From an archaeon (lineage in GTDB: Archaea > Iainarchaeota > Iainarchaeia > Iainarchaeales > GCA-2688035), in assembly GCA_030745815.1 (NCBI GenBank), contig JASLNX010000095.1:1-6725 (forward strand): a stretch of 6,725 nucleotides of DNA, in the 5' to 3' direction. The notes under the pieces were generated by a model, which was not told the DNA's origin, ran no database searches, and saw only the letters and a list, made by a program, of their open reading frames with translations. Made by a program: the position numbers and the translations under genes. Positions 1-5,287 of the stretch are shown piece after piece; within the stretch, counting starts at the first letter, position 1; every line of letters starts with the position of its first letter.

Positions 1-910
1 TTCAGGCGGAGTTGCCCTTAGAACAGGATTTTTATCAGTTGCATCAGGAGCATACGATGTTGTAGCAGTTGGAGGAATTGAAAAAATGACAGAGGTTTCA
101 ACAGAGGAAGCAGCAATTGCACTTGGAGGAGCAGGAGACCAGGAAACAGAGCTTTTCCACGGAGCAAGCTTCCCTGCATTATACGCTTTGATGGCAAGAA
201 AGCACATGGAAAAGTTTGGAACAACAGAAGAGCAACTTGCGGCTGCAGCAGTAAAAAATCACAAGAATGCAATGGGAAACCCAAACGCGCAATTCCACAG
301 GGAAATAACAATTGACGACGTAATGAATAGTGGAATGGTAGCAAGTCCACTAAAACTTTTGGATTGCTCCCCAATAACTGACGGAGCAGCAGCATTAATT
401 TTGTGCGAAACAGAGAAGGCAAAAAAGCTTGGAATTGACGACGCAATAGAAATTGTTGGATCAGCGCAGGCCTCTGACTCACTTGCATTAACTGGAAGAA
501 AATCTCTTACCGAAATGATGGCAACCAAAAAAGCGGCAGAACTTGCATACAAGCAAGCAGGGGTTTCGGAGAAAGATATTGATTTTGCAGAAGTTCACGA
601 CTGCTTTACAATTGCTGAAATTTTAGCAATTGAAGGCCTTGGATTCTTTAACAAGGGAGAAGGCGGAAAGGCAACAGAGGAAGGAAAAACCGCTTTGAAC
701 GCTGACATCTCAATTAACCCAAGCGGAGGCCTTAAAGCAAAAGGCCACCCTGTTGGAGCAACAGGTGTTGCGCAAGCAGTTGAAGCCTGTATGCAATTAA
801 ATGGAAGAGCAGAGGGGCGGCAAGTTAAGGACGCAAAAATTGGGCTAACGCACAATGTTGGCGGATCAGGTGCAACAGCAGTTGTTCACATTTACAGGAG
901 GCTTACATAA
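1..910 (+). CDS. SCP2-type thiolase (acetyl-CoA C-acetyltransferase), 5' partial
   Basis: This enzyme probably condenses two acetyl-CoA to acetoacetyl-CoA, the first step of the mevalonate pathway. The reading frame is open from the first complete codon at base 2, where it reads SGGVALRTGFLSVASGAYD. That is the stretch directly after the catalytic cysteine of thiolases (Cys-x-Ser-Gly-Gly), so the nucleophile and roughly the first 80-90 residues lie upstream. About 302 residues are visible, against a usual total near 390. Visible catalytic motifs are HDCF (bases 596-607), GHP in a Gly-rich loop (His codon 746-748) and HNVGGSG from base 851. HDCF and HN-x-GG in place of the C-terminal Cys-x-Gly motif place it in the SCP2-like group used by archaea, not the bacterial AtoB group. 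The stop codon abuts the DUF35 start, indicating one operon. The ATG at base 86 is an internal Met. The family call is secure; the exact acyl-CoA substrate is inferred from context. Confidence 0.93.
   Translation, partial: SGGVALRTGFLSVASGAYDVVAVGGIEKMTEVSTEEAAIALGGAGDQETELFHGASFPALYALMARKHMEKFGTTEEQLAAAAVKNHKNAMGNPNAQFHREITIDDVMNSGMVASPLKLLDCSPITDGAAALILCETEKAKKLGIDDAIEIVGSAQASDSLALTGRKSLTEMMATKKAAELAYKQAGVSEKDIDFAEVHDCFTIAEILAIEGLGFFNKGEGGKATEEGKTALNADISINPSGGLKAKGHPVGATGVAQAVEACMQLNGRAEGRQVKDAKIGLTHNVGGSGATAVVHIYRRLT
896..901 (+). promoter_or_regulatory. Shine-Dalgarno of the DUF35 gene
   Basis: AGGAGG lies inside the last codons of the thiolase gene, 9 bases before the ATG at 911. It is a strong match to the 16S 3' tail and fixes that start, showing the DUF35 gene is translated from the thiolase message. 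Confidence 0.75.
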
Positions 911-1315
911 ATGTCTAACGGATCTTTACCACTTCTTTGGAGAAGGTTTCCTGAAAGGTACTTAATGCAGGGCAACAAGTGCGAAACCTGTGGAACAGCC
1001 TTCTTTCCAGCCAGAAAAATTTGCCCAAACTGCAGGCGAAAAGGAAAACTTGTAGCGGAAAAAATGCCTCACGGAGGCAAAATAATAACCTTTACAGAGG
1101 TCTTCTCAGCACCATACGGCTTTGAAATGGAAACACCTTATTTTATTGCAATAATTAAACTGGACAACGGAGCGAAGATTTTGAGCCAGGTAGTGGACTC
1201 TGACAAGGAAAAAATAAAGATTGGAACCAAGGTTAAACGAGTTTTTAGAAAAATTAGTGACATTGACCCGGAGGGGCCAATTGCATACGGCTACAAATTC
1301 AAAGTGGTTGAATGA
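911..1315 (+). CDS. DUF35 zinc-ribbon/OB-fold protein, thiolase partner
   Basis: This is a 134-aa acyl-CoA-binding accessory protein. In characterised archaea a DUF35 protein bridges thiolase and HMG-CoA synthase so that acetoacetyl-CoA is handed over within one complex; that role is inferred here from family and context. The N-terminal helix (about residues 5-20) is followed by a rubredoxin-like zinc ribbon with Cys24, Cys27, Cys38 and Cys41 (CETC and CPNC knuckles). From about residue 55 the sequence is a beta-rich OB fold, with the typical segment TFTEVFSAPYGFEMETPYFI and a following 'LDNGAKILSQVV' strand pair. Length and order are normal for the family. The ATG directly follows the thiolase stop with no spacer. 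The final codons overlap the next gene in an ATGA arrangement. Nothing appears degraded, and all four metal ligands are present. Confidence 0.93.
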   Translation: MSNGSLPLLWRRFPERYLMQGNKCETCGTAFFPARKICPNCRRKGKLVAEKMPHGGKIITFTEVFSAPYGFEMETPYFIAIIKLDNGAKILSQVVDSDKEKIKIGTKVKRVFRKISDIDPEGPIAYGYKFKVVE

Positions 1316-1578
1316 GAGACGAAAAAGAATTCGCTAAATTTAAACTTGAAAAAGCCACAGCAGCATTACTTGAACAGCTAATTGCAAACCACGGCCTAGT
1401 AGATAAAGTAAGCCAAACAAAGCTAAGAATGCAAATTATGACCAATTTAGGCAGGCTTGAAAGAAACGCCCCAATAAGAGCAGGGCGCATTAAGAAGAAA
1501 CTTGAAACATGGGCTGCACAAGACCTAAAACGCCAGGCTGTAGCAAGAAGGCCCAAACCCAGAAGGCCAGTGAAATAA
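1312..1578 (+). CDS. Small basic helical protein of unknown function (88 aa)
   Basis: I do not recognise this protein. It starts at an ATG that overlaps the DUF35 stop (ATGA, 4 bases), the usual sign of translational coupling, and ends before a promoter gap, so it is the last gene of the thiolase operon. The sequence is predicted mostly alpha-helical: residues 1-26 form an amphipathic charged helix, and about 28-67 form one or two more helices rich in Leu, Arg and Lys. The C-terminal tail (from about residue 73) is strongly basic and Pro/Arg-rich, ending RRPKPRRPVK. There are no Cys, no signal peptide and no membrane segment. The tail suggests contact with nucleic acid or an acidic surface, but this is inference. 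The coupled start and clean spacing support a real gene. It could be a lineage-specific protein with no link to isoprenoid synthesis. Confidence 0.72.
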   Translation: MRDEKEFAKFKLEKATAALLEQLIANHGLVDKVSQTKLRMQIMTNLGRLERNAPIRAGRIKKKLETWAAQDLKRQAVARRPKPRRPVK

Positions 1579-1589
1579 ATTAGCTTGCA

Positions 1590-1606
1590 AAGGATAACTA
1601 TAAATT
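1590..1606 (+). promoter_or_regulatory. Archaeal TATA-box promoter of the methyltransferase-like gene
   Basis: TATAAA at 1599-1604 sits in the 59-base gap after the small basic gene, with a purine-rich stretch upstream (AAAGGATAAC) in the place of a BRE. Archaeal transcription usually starts about 25 bases past the box centre, here around 1626-1630. That leaves only about 8-12 untranslated bases before the ATG at 1638. No Shine-Dalgarno is present, which fits a leaderless or near-leaderless message. No separate terminator for the upstream operon is visible. Confidence 0.5.
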
Positions 1607-1637
1607 CAAGGTACTGAACTAATCTTATTGATTGAAT

Positions 1638-2480
1638 ATGTCTAAACCAAATAGAAGAACAACCAGTGAAGCGCGAGTGGAAGCGTCAATGGCAGCGCAG
1701 CGAACAAAATATGCAAGAGTTCAGCTAAGTAAAGGCCCTGCAACTTATTGGAAATCTTCAGGCTATAATTTGCTTTACCGATTTGCTCAATTTGAACCAG
1801 GAAAGCGCTACAACATGGTGGACTTAATGAGCGGGGCTGGCCTTTTTGGAAAAAACATGGCGAAACGGGCTCAAAAAGCAGGCTGTACTGTTACCACAAC
1901 CTTTGTAGATATTACTCCTGAACAACTTGCAAAAATACGGCCAACCTGGACAAGAGCAACCAAAAACCGCCCTACATTTAAAACACTTGAATTGGAAGGC
2001 AGCTATCACAGAGTACTAACCAGATACGGAATAAAAAACTACCAGCCAAAAGAACAGCTAAAACTGTTAAAAGAGGCTGCTAGACTGTTGTCCCCAGGTG
2101 GAAAGTTTGTAATGCAAGACATGGTAAGCCCTGAAGGATTACGAGGGCTTATGAATGCAGAGCGAAGAGCCAAAAACAGAGCAACCGGCGAAACGATTAC
2201 ACGGCCAAATCTTCCAACTGAAAAGCAATGGGTAAGAATGATTAAACAAGCAGGAATGGCGGTGGAAGAAATAACCTACAGCACTTCAACAGTAAATACA
2301 AAGAACTGGGTTGACTCAAAACAGCTAACTGAAGACGGAGTACGACAATACATATCAACTTTGGAAAAGATTATGGGAAAAGATCCACGACTTAAAAAAG
2401 CGCTGAAGATTAAAAAAAGAGGCAACCACTACGAAATTACCTATCCATTAATACTAATTAGAGCAGGGAAAGCCAGGTAA
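1638..2480 (+). CDS. Class I SAM-dependent methyltransferase-like protein, substrate unknown
   Basis: This 280-aa protein has a Rossmann-like class I methyltransferase core. Residues 1-57 are a basic, helical N-terminal region. Motif I is MVDLMSGAGLFG (residues 60-71), replacing the usual DLGCGTG with DLMSGAG. Asp91 at the end of the second strand is the expected ribose-binding acid. Residues 123-161 match the later core of UbiE/Methyltransf_11 proteins: YHRVLTRYGIKNY, then a helix, then ARLLSPGGKFVMQD. The usual Asp before this strand (FD) is His124, and the stretch between motif II and this strand is short. A final beta-rich segment contains YEITYPLILIRAG. The start is set at ATG 1638; TTG at 1632 is in frame and would add two residues. 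It has its own promoter and sits between two isoprenoid operons, so a lipid or quinone substrate is possible but unproven. The fold call is good, the function is open. Confidence 0.8.
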   Translation: MSKPNRRTTSEARVEASMAAQRTKYARVQLSKGPATYWKSSGYNLLYRFAQFEPGKRYNMVDLMSGAGLFGKNMAKRAQKAGCTVTTTFVDITPEQLAKIRPTWTRATKNRPTFKTLELEGSYHRVLTRYGIKNYQPKEQLKLLKEAARLLSPGGKFVMQDMVSPEGLRGLMNAERRAKNRATGETITRPNLPTEKQWVRMIKQAGMAVEEITYSTSTVNTKNWVDSKQLTEDGVRQYISTLEKIMGKDPRLKKALKIKKRGNHYEITYPLILIRAGKAR

Positions 2481-2500
2481 AAAACAAAGTTATAAACATA
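2480..2500 (+). promoter_or_regulatory. Archaeal TATA-box promoter of the mevalonate kinase operon
   Basis: TATAAA at 2491-2496 is preceded by an A-rich BRE-like stretch (AAAAACAAAGT) directly after the methyltransferase stop. The expected start site, about 25 bases past the box centre, is near 2518-2521. That gives a leader of roughly 23-26 bases, enough to carry the G-rich Shine-Dalgarno at 2533-2540. This is the only promoter-sized gap before the five-gene mevalonate operon, so it probably drives all of it. Confidence 0.55.
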
Positions 2501-2504
2501 TCTG

Positions 2505-2518
2505 ACTTTACTTAAAGT
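2505..2518. repeat. Short inverted repeat by the expected transcription start (possible operator)
   Basis: ACTTTA (2505-2510) and TAAAGT (2513-2518) form perfect 6-base arms around a 2-base centre. The repeat lies 8 bases past the TATA box and ends at about the expected transcription start, where a bound repressor would block initiation. The arms are short and AT-rich, so chance occurrence is quite possible. Confidence 0.3.
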
Positions 2519-2532
2519 ATAATTTAGTAATT

Positions 2533-2540
2533 GGGGGGAT
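2533..2540 (+). promoter_or_regulatory. G-rich Shine-Dalgarno of the mevalonate kinase gene
   Basis: GGGGGGAT precedes ATG 2544 by three bases and resembles the consensus GGTGAT end of the archaeal site with G substitutions. It supports the 2544 start. In frame, a stop codon at 2520-2522 and the lack of an ATG between exclude a longer protein. Confidence 0.5.
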
Positions 2541-2543
2541 TTA

Positions 2544-3476
2544 ATGGGGGAAGGAGGTGGATTTGGAAAAACAATTCTTTTTGGAGAGCATTTTGTGGTA
2601 TACGGCTTACCGGCAATTGCGTCTGCACTAGGAAATACAACAACTGCAAAAGTTGAAAAGGCAGATGTAAAAGGATATGAACTAATTGATAACAGGCTTG
2701 AAAGCCCAGGGTACAAGGTTGCAAAAAAAGAAGAGTACGAAAAGCTTATTGAAAACGTAATAAATTTCATGGGAGTAAAAGAAGGAATAAGAATAACTCT
2801 CGGTGGAAAACTTGTAGCAGCATCTGGTGTTGGAGCAAGCGCAGCATGCGCGGCGTCCCTTGCAAGAGCAATAAATGACGAATTCCAAATGGATTGGGAC
2901 AATGATAAGATAAACGCGGCTGCCTACGAAGGAGAAAAAGGACCACATGGCACACCAAGTGGAATAGACAACACTGCCGCAGTATTTGGAGGCCTTATAC
3001 GATTCAAAAAGAATTTGGAAGGCGGACCAAACACCATTGAAAAAATGCAAATTAAAGCGCCTGTTGAAATTGTTCTAGCAGACAGCGGAAAAACAAGCAG
3101 CACAAAAGAAGTTGTTGGAGACGTAAGAACACTAAAGGAAGCAAACCCAACAGAAATAGACCCTGTTTTTGAAGAATACGAAAAACTTGCAGAAGAAGCA
3201 AAGCAAGCACTGTTAGACTATGATCTGCAAAAGTTTGGAGAATTAATGAACAAAAACCACGAGTTGCTGCAGAAAATAACAGTAAGCTGCGAAGAACTTG
3301 ACGCAATGGTTTTGACAGCAAGAGAAGCAGGAGCCATTGGAGCAAAGCTTACAGGAACTGGAAGAGGTGGACTAATGCAAGCACTAACTCCAGGAGTAGA
3401 ATTGCAGGAAAAGGTTGCAAAAGCTCTTGAAGAAAAAGGATTTACAGTAATCAGAACAAAAATCGGCGGGGCCTAA
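2544..3476 (+). CDS. mvk: Mevalonate kinase (GHMP family), kinetoplastid-like
   Basis: This cytosolic 310-aa enzyme phosphorylates mevalonate to 5-phosphomevalonate using ATP. Three GHMP kinase motifs are in order: GFGKTILFGEHFVVYG at residues 6-21 (Lys9, Glu15 and His16 are the mevalonate-kinase signature), the phosphate-binding loop SGVGASAA at 94-101, and GTGRGG at 271-276. The catalytic acids are visible as Glu131 and Asp142, in EKGPHGTPSGIDNTAA. The loop reads GVGASAA rather than the common GLGSSAA. That variant, and long stretches such as LMNKNH and VSCEEL before AIGAKLTGTGRGG, are very close to my memory of the Leishmania/Trypanosoma enzymes. The start at 2544 is the only possible one upstream of motif 1. 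It is the first gene of the operon, 24 bases before the HD gene. All catalytic residues are intact, so it should be active. Confidence 0.92.
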   Translation: MGEGGGFGKTILFGEHFVVYGLPAIASALGNTTTAKVEKADVKGYELIDNRLESPGYKVAKKEEYEKLIENVINFMGVKEGIRITLGGKLVAASGVGASAACAASLARAINDEFQMDWDNDKINAAAYEGEKGPHGTPSGIDNTAAVFGGLIRFKKNLEGGPNTIEKMQIKAPVEIVLADSGKTSSTKEVVGDVRTLKEANPTEIDPVFEEYEKLAEEAKQALLDYDLQKFGELMNKNHELLQKITVSCEELDAMVLTAREAGAIGAKLTGTGRGGLMQALTPGVELQEKVAKALEEKGFTVIRTKIGGA

Positions 3477-3500
3477 TTAAAAGGCGTTTCAGGGACTGAA

Positions 3501-4277
3501 ATGAATACAGAAGCTCTGGAAAACTACTGCAAACCCGTTTACGAAAAAGCCCCAAGTCTCATTCACAGATGGGGGCACATCAAGCGGGCTGCGGTGGGCG
3601 CAAAGTGGTTTGTGAAAATTCTTGGCGGCACAAAGGAAGAAGAAGAACTTTCGTATGTCGCAGGACTACTTCATGATATTGTAAGGCCGAACACGGAAAA
3701 AATAGATCACGCAGTAGCCAGTGCAGAAGAAGCTGAAAAGATTCTTAAAAAATTTGGCTTTGCAGAAGAAAAAATACCACTAATAGTGCAATGTGTAAGA
3801 GACCACAGAAAAAAACCGGTCCAGTGGGAATCAATACTGCACAAAAGCGTTTTTCTCTCAGACAAGATATTGGAACAAATGGGTGCATACATTGTTTTTA
3901 GAAGAGTGGCTTACGCAGGTGAAATAGAAGACTACAAGGGGATGACCGCAGAGGAAGCCATTCCAATAAGGTGGGAAAACGCTTTGAAGAAAACTGAGAA
4001 AAAATTCTTCCCAGAAAGCCTATTTAAAATATATGAATACCAAAATAAGTGGCAAATAGATTTTATAGAAGAGTTTAAGAAAAAAGAAGAATGGGCACTA
4101 AATCTGGGCAAAGAATTGTTCAAGCAAGGGAGAGAGGGAAACAAAACTCTTGAACAGGCAATAGAAGAATTTAACCCAGTAACAGAAAAAGGAAAAGAAT
4201 TCAAAAAAGAAGCAATAGATTATATGCAAGGGAAAAAATTTATTGAATTTGAAAAGATGATTCTAGGGGGAAATTAA
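3501..4277 (+). CDS. HD-domain phosphohydrolase-like protein
   Basis: This 258-aa protein carries an HD metal-dependent hydrolase domain in its N-terminal half. The metal ligands are readable: His26 (in HRWGHIKRA), His58-Asp59 (GLLHDIVR), His70, His102 (RDHRKKP) and Asp121 (LSDKI). This set matches short archaeal/bacterial HD hydrolases of the COG1418/YedJ sort, whose substrates are mostly unknown. Residues from about 150 to the end are Lys/Glu-rich, predicted helical, with no motif I recognise. No signal peptide or membrane segment is seen. It starts 24 bases after the mevalonate kinase, with a weak AGGG Shine-Dalgarno at 3491-3494. Its stop directly abuts the decarboxylase ATG, so it is firmly inside the operon. 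A phosphatase or phosphodiesterase acting on a phosphorylated pathway compound or a nucleotide is plausible, but only the context says so. Confidence 0.85.
   Translation: MNTEALENYCKPVYEKAPSLIHRWGHIKRAAVGAKWFVKILGGTKEEEELSYVAGLLHDIVRPNTEKIDHAVASAEEAEKILKKFGFAEEKIPLIVQCVRDHRKKPVQWESILHKSVFLSDKILEQMGAYIVFRRVAYAGEIEDYKGMTAEEAIPIRWENALKKTEKKFFPESLFKIYEYQNKWQIDFIEEFKKKEEWALNLGKELFKQGREGNKTLEQAIEEFNPVTEKGKEFKKEAIDYMQGKKFIEFEKMILGGN
4265..4270 (+). promoter_or_regulatory. Shine-Dalgarno of the diphosphomevalonate decarboxylase gene
   Basis: AGGGGG overlaps the last sense codons of the HD gene and lies 7 bases before ATG 4278, which directly follows the HD stop codon. It supports this start and co-translation from one message. 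Confidence 0.5.
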
Positions 4278-5276
4278 ATGAAAGCAACTTCAAAAGCAAA
4301 CTCAAACATTGCGCTAACCAAATACTGGGGAAAACGAGACAAAAAATTAATGCTTCCGCAAAACGGAAGTACAAGCATGACTTTGAGCGACCTGTACACA
4401 ATTACAACGGTTGAATTTGACAAAAAGTATGACGCGGACAGCTTTGTCTTAGACGGAGAAACACTTGAAGCAGGCACAAAAGAATATGACAAGGTAAAAA
4501 AGCACCTTGACCTAATTAGAGAAAAGGCAGGAATTAGCGAAAACGCACGAGTTGAAAGCAAGAACAACTTTCCAACCGCAGCAGGACTAGCAAGCAGCGC
4601 ATCAGGGTTTGCCGCACTAAGTGTTGCCGCAGCAAAGGCCGCAGGACTTGATTTGAGTCCACAAGAACTAAGTATTCTGTCAAGAAGAGGAAGCGGCTCT
4701 GCTACTAGGTCAATTCTCGGAGGCTTTGTTGAATGGACAAGGGGAGAAAAAGACGATGGCAGTGACTCAGTGGCAAAGCAAATTGCTCTAGCAAAAGACT
4801 GGCCAGAATTTAGAATGATTACGACAATTGTAAGCACAGCGCAGAAAAAGGTTAAGAGTACAGCGGGAATGGCAAAAACTATTGAAAACTGCCCATACTA
4901 CAAAGACTGGCTTGCAACAGTAAATGAGGATATTGAAAATGTTAAGAAAGGAATTAAGGAAAAGAGCTTTACTCTTGTCGGGGAAACAGCACAATACAAT
5001 TGCTTGAAAATGCACGCAACAATGATTACAACAAGGCCGCCAATGATTTACTGGATGCCTGCAACAATTGCAATAATGCATGCAATTCTAGCCTGGAAAG
5101 AAGAAGGCCTTGAAGCATACTTTACAATGGACGCAGGCCCGCAGGTAAAGGTAATCTGCCTGGAAAAAGACGTTCCAGAACTGGAAAAAAAGCTTAAGGA
5201 AATTGAAGGAGTACAAAAGACCGTTGTCTGCAAGCCAGGTGACGGAGCAAAAATAATAGAGGAACATTTGTTTTGA
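4278..5276 (+). CDS. mvaD: Diphosphomevalonate decarboxylase
   Basis: This 332-aa GHMP-fold enzyme performs the ATP-dependent decarboxylation of 5-diphosphomevalonate to isopentenyl diphosphate. The N-terminal signature NIALTKYWGKRD (residues 10-21, with Lys15 and Lys19) is diagnostic of the decarboxylase family. It is followed by LPQNGSTSMTL (26-36), the phosphate loop NFPTAAGLASSASG (97-110) and GSGSATRS (138-145) with substrate-binding Arg144. Asp285 in MDAGPQ matches the catalytic Asp302 of the yeast enzyme. Length is normal. Two positions differ from the usual pattern: Thr143 where Cys or Ser is common, and Gln289 where DAGPN is common. The neighbouring phosphomevalonate kinase supports a diphosphate substrate. 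The related haloarchaeal phosphomevalonate decarboxylase activity cannot be excluded by sequence reading alone. The stop codon lies within the Shine-Dalgarno of the next gene. Confidence 0.93.
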   Translation: MKATSKANSNIALTKYWGKRDKKLMLPQNGSTSMTLSDLYTITTVEFDKKYDADSFVLDGETLEAGTKEYDKVKKHLDLIREKAGISENARVESKNNFPTAAGLASSASGFAALSVAAAKAAGLDLSPQELSILSRRGSGSATRSILGGFVEWTRGEKDDGSDSVAKQIALAKDWPEFRMITTIVSTAQKKVKSTAGMAKTIENCPYYKDWLATVNEDIENVKKGIKEKSFTLVGETAQYNCLKMHATMITTRPPMIYWMPATIAIMHAILAWKEEGLEAYFTMDAGPQVKVICLEKDVPELEKKLKEIEGVQKTVVCKPGDGAKIIEEHLF

Positions 5277-5282
5277 GGTGAT
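5275..5282 (+). promoter_or_regulatory. Consensus Shine-Dalgarno of the phosphomevalonate kinase gene, overlapping the upstream stop
   Basis: GAGGTGAT is a perfect complement to the conserved 16S 3' end and lies 5 bases before ATG 5288. Its first two bases belong to the TGA stop of the decarboxylase, so terminating ribosomes sit on the site. It is the strongest ribosome binding site in the window. Confidence 0.8.
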
Positions 5283-5287
5283 GGAAA

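Noticed and set aside
86..88. ATG as the thiolase start
   Set aside because: The same frame is open back to base 2 and encodes conserved thiolase residues (SGGVALRTG and following), so the true start is outside the window.
18..488. Minus-strand open frame of 156 codons opposite the thiolase
   Set aside because: The Leu/Phe/Gln-rich sequence is what the reverse complement of this gene's codons gives; thiolase motifs on the plus strand run through the whole stretch.
1632..1634. TTG as the methyltransferase start
   Set aside because: It adds only two residues, has no Shine-Dalgarno, and an ATG follows at 1638 at a suitable distance from the TATA box; the difference is minor and cannot be settled by sequence alone.
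2551..2560. Strong Shine-Dalgarno-like AAGGAGGTGG just inside the mevalonate kinase gene
   Set aside because: It is made by the Gly codons after the start; no in-frame start codon of standard type follows, and a later start would remove Lys9 of motif 1.
4274..4837. Long minus-strand open frame (187 codons) opposite the decarboxylase gene
   Set aside because: It mirrors a clearly conserved plus-strand enzyme, its translation is Ser/Leu/Phe-rich without recognisable motifs, and similar antisense frames lie opposite every gene here because of the purine-rich coding strand.
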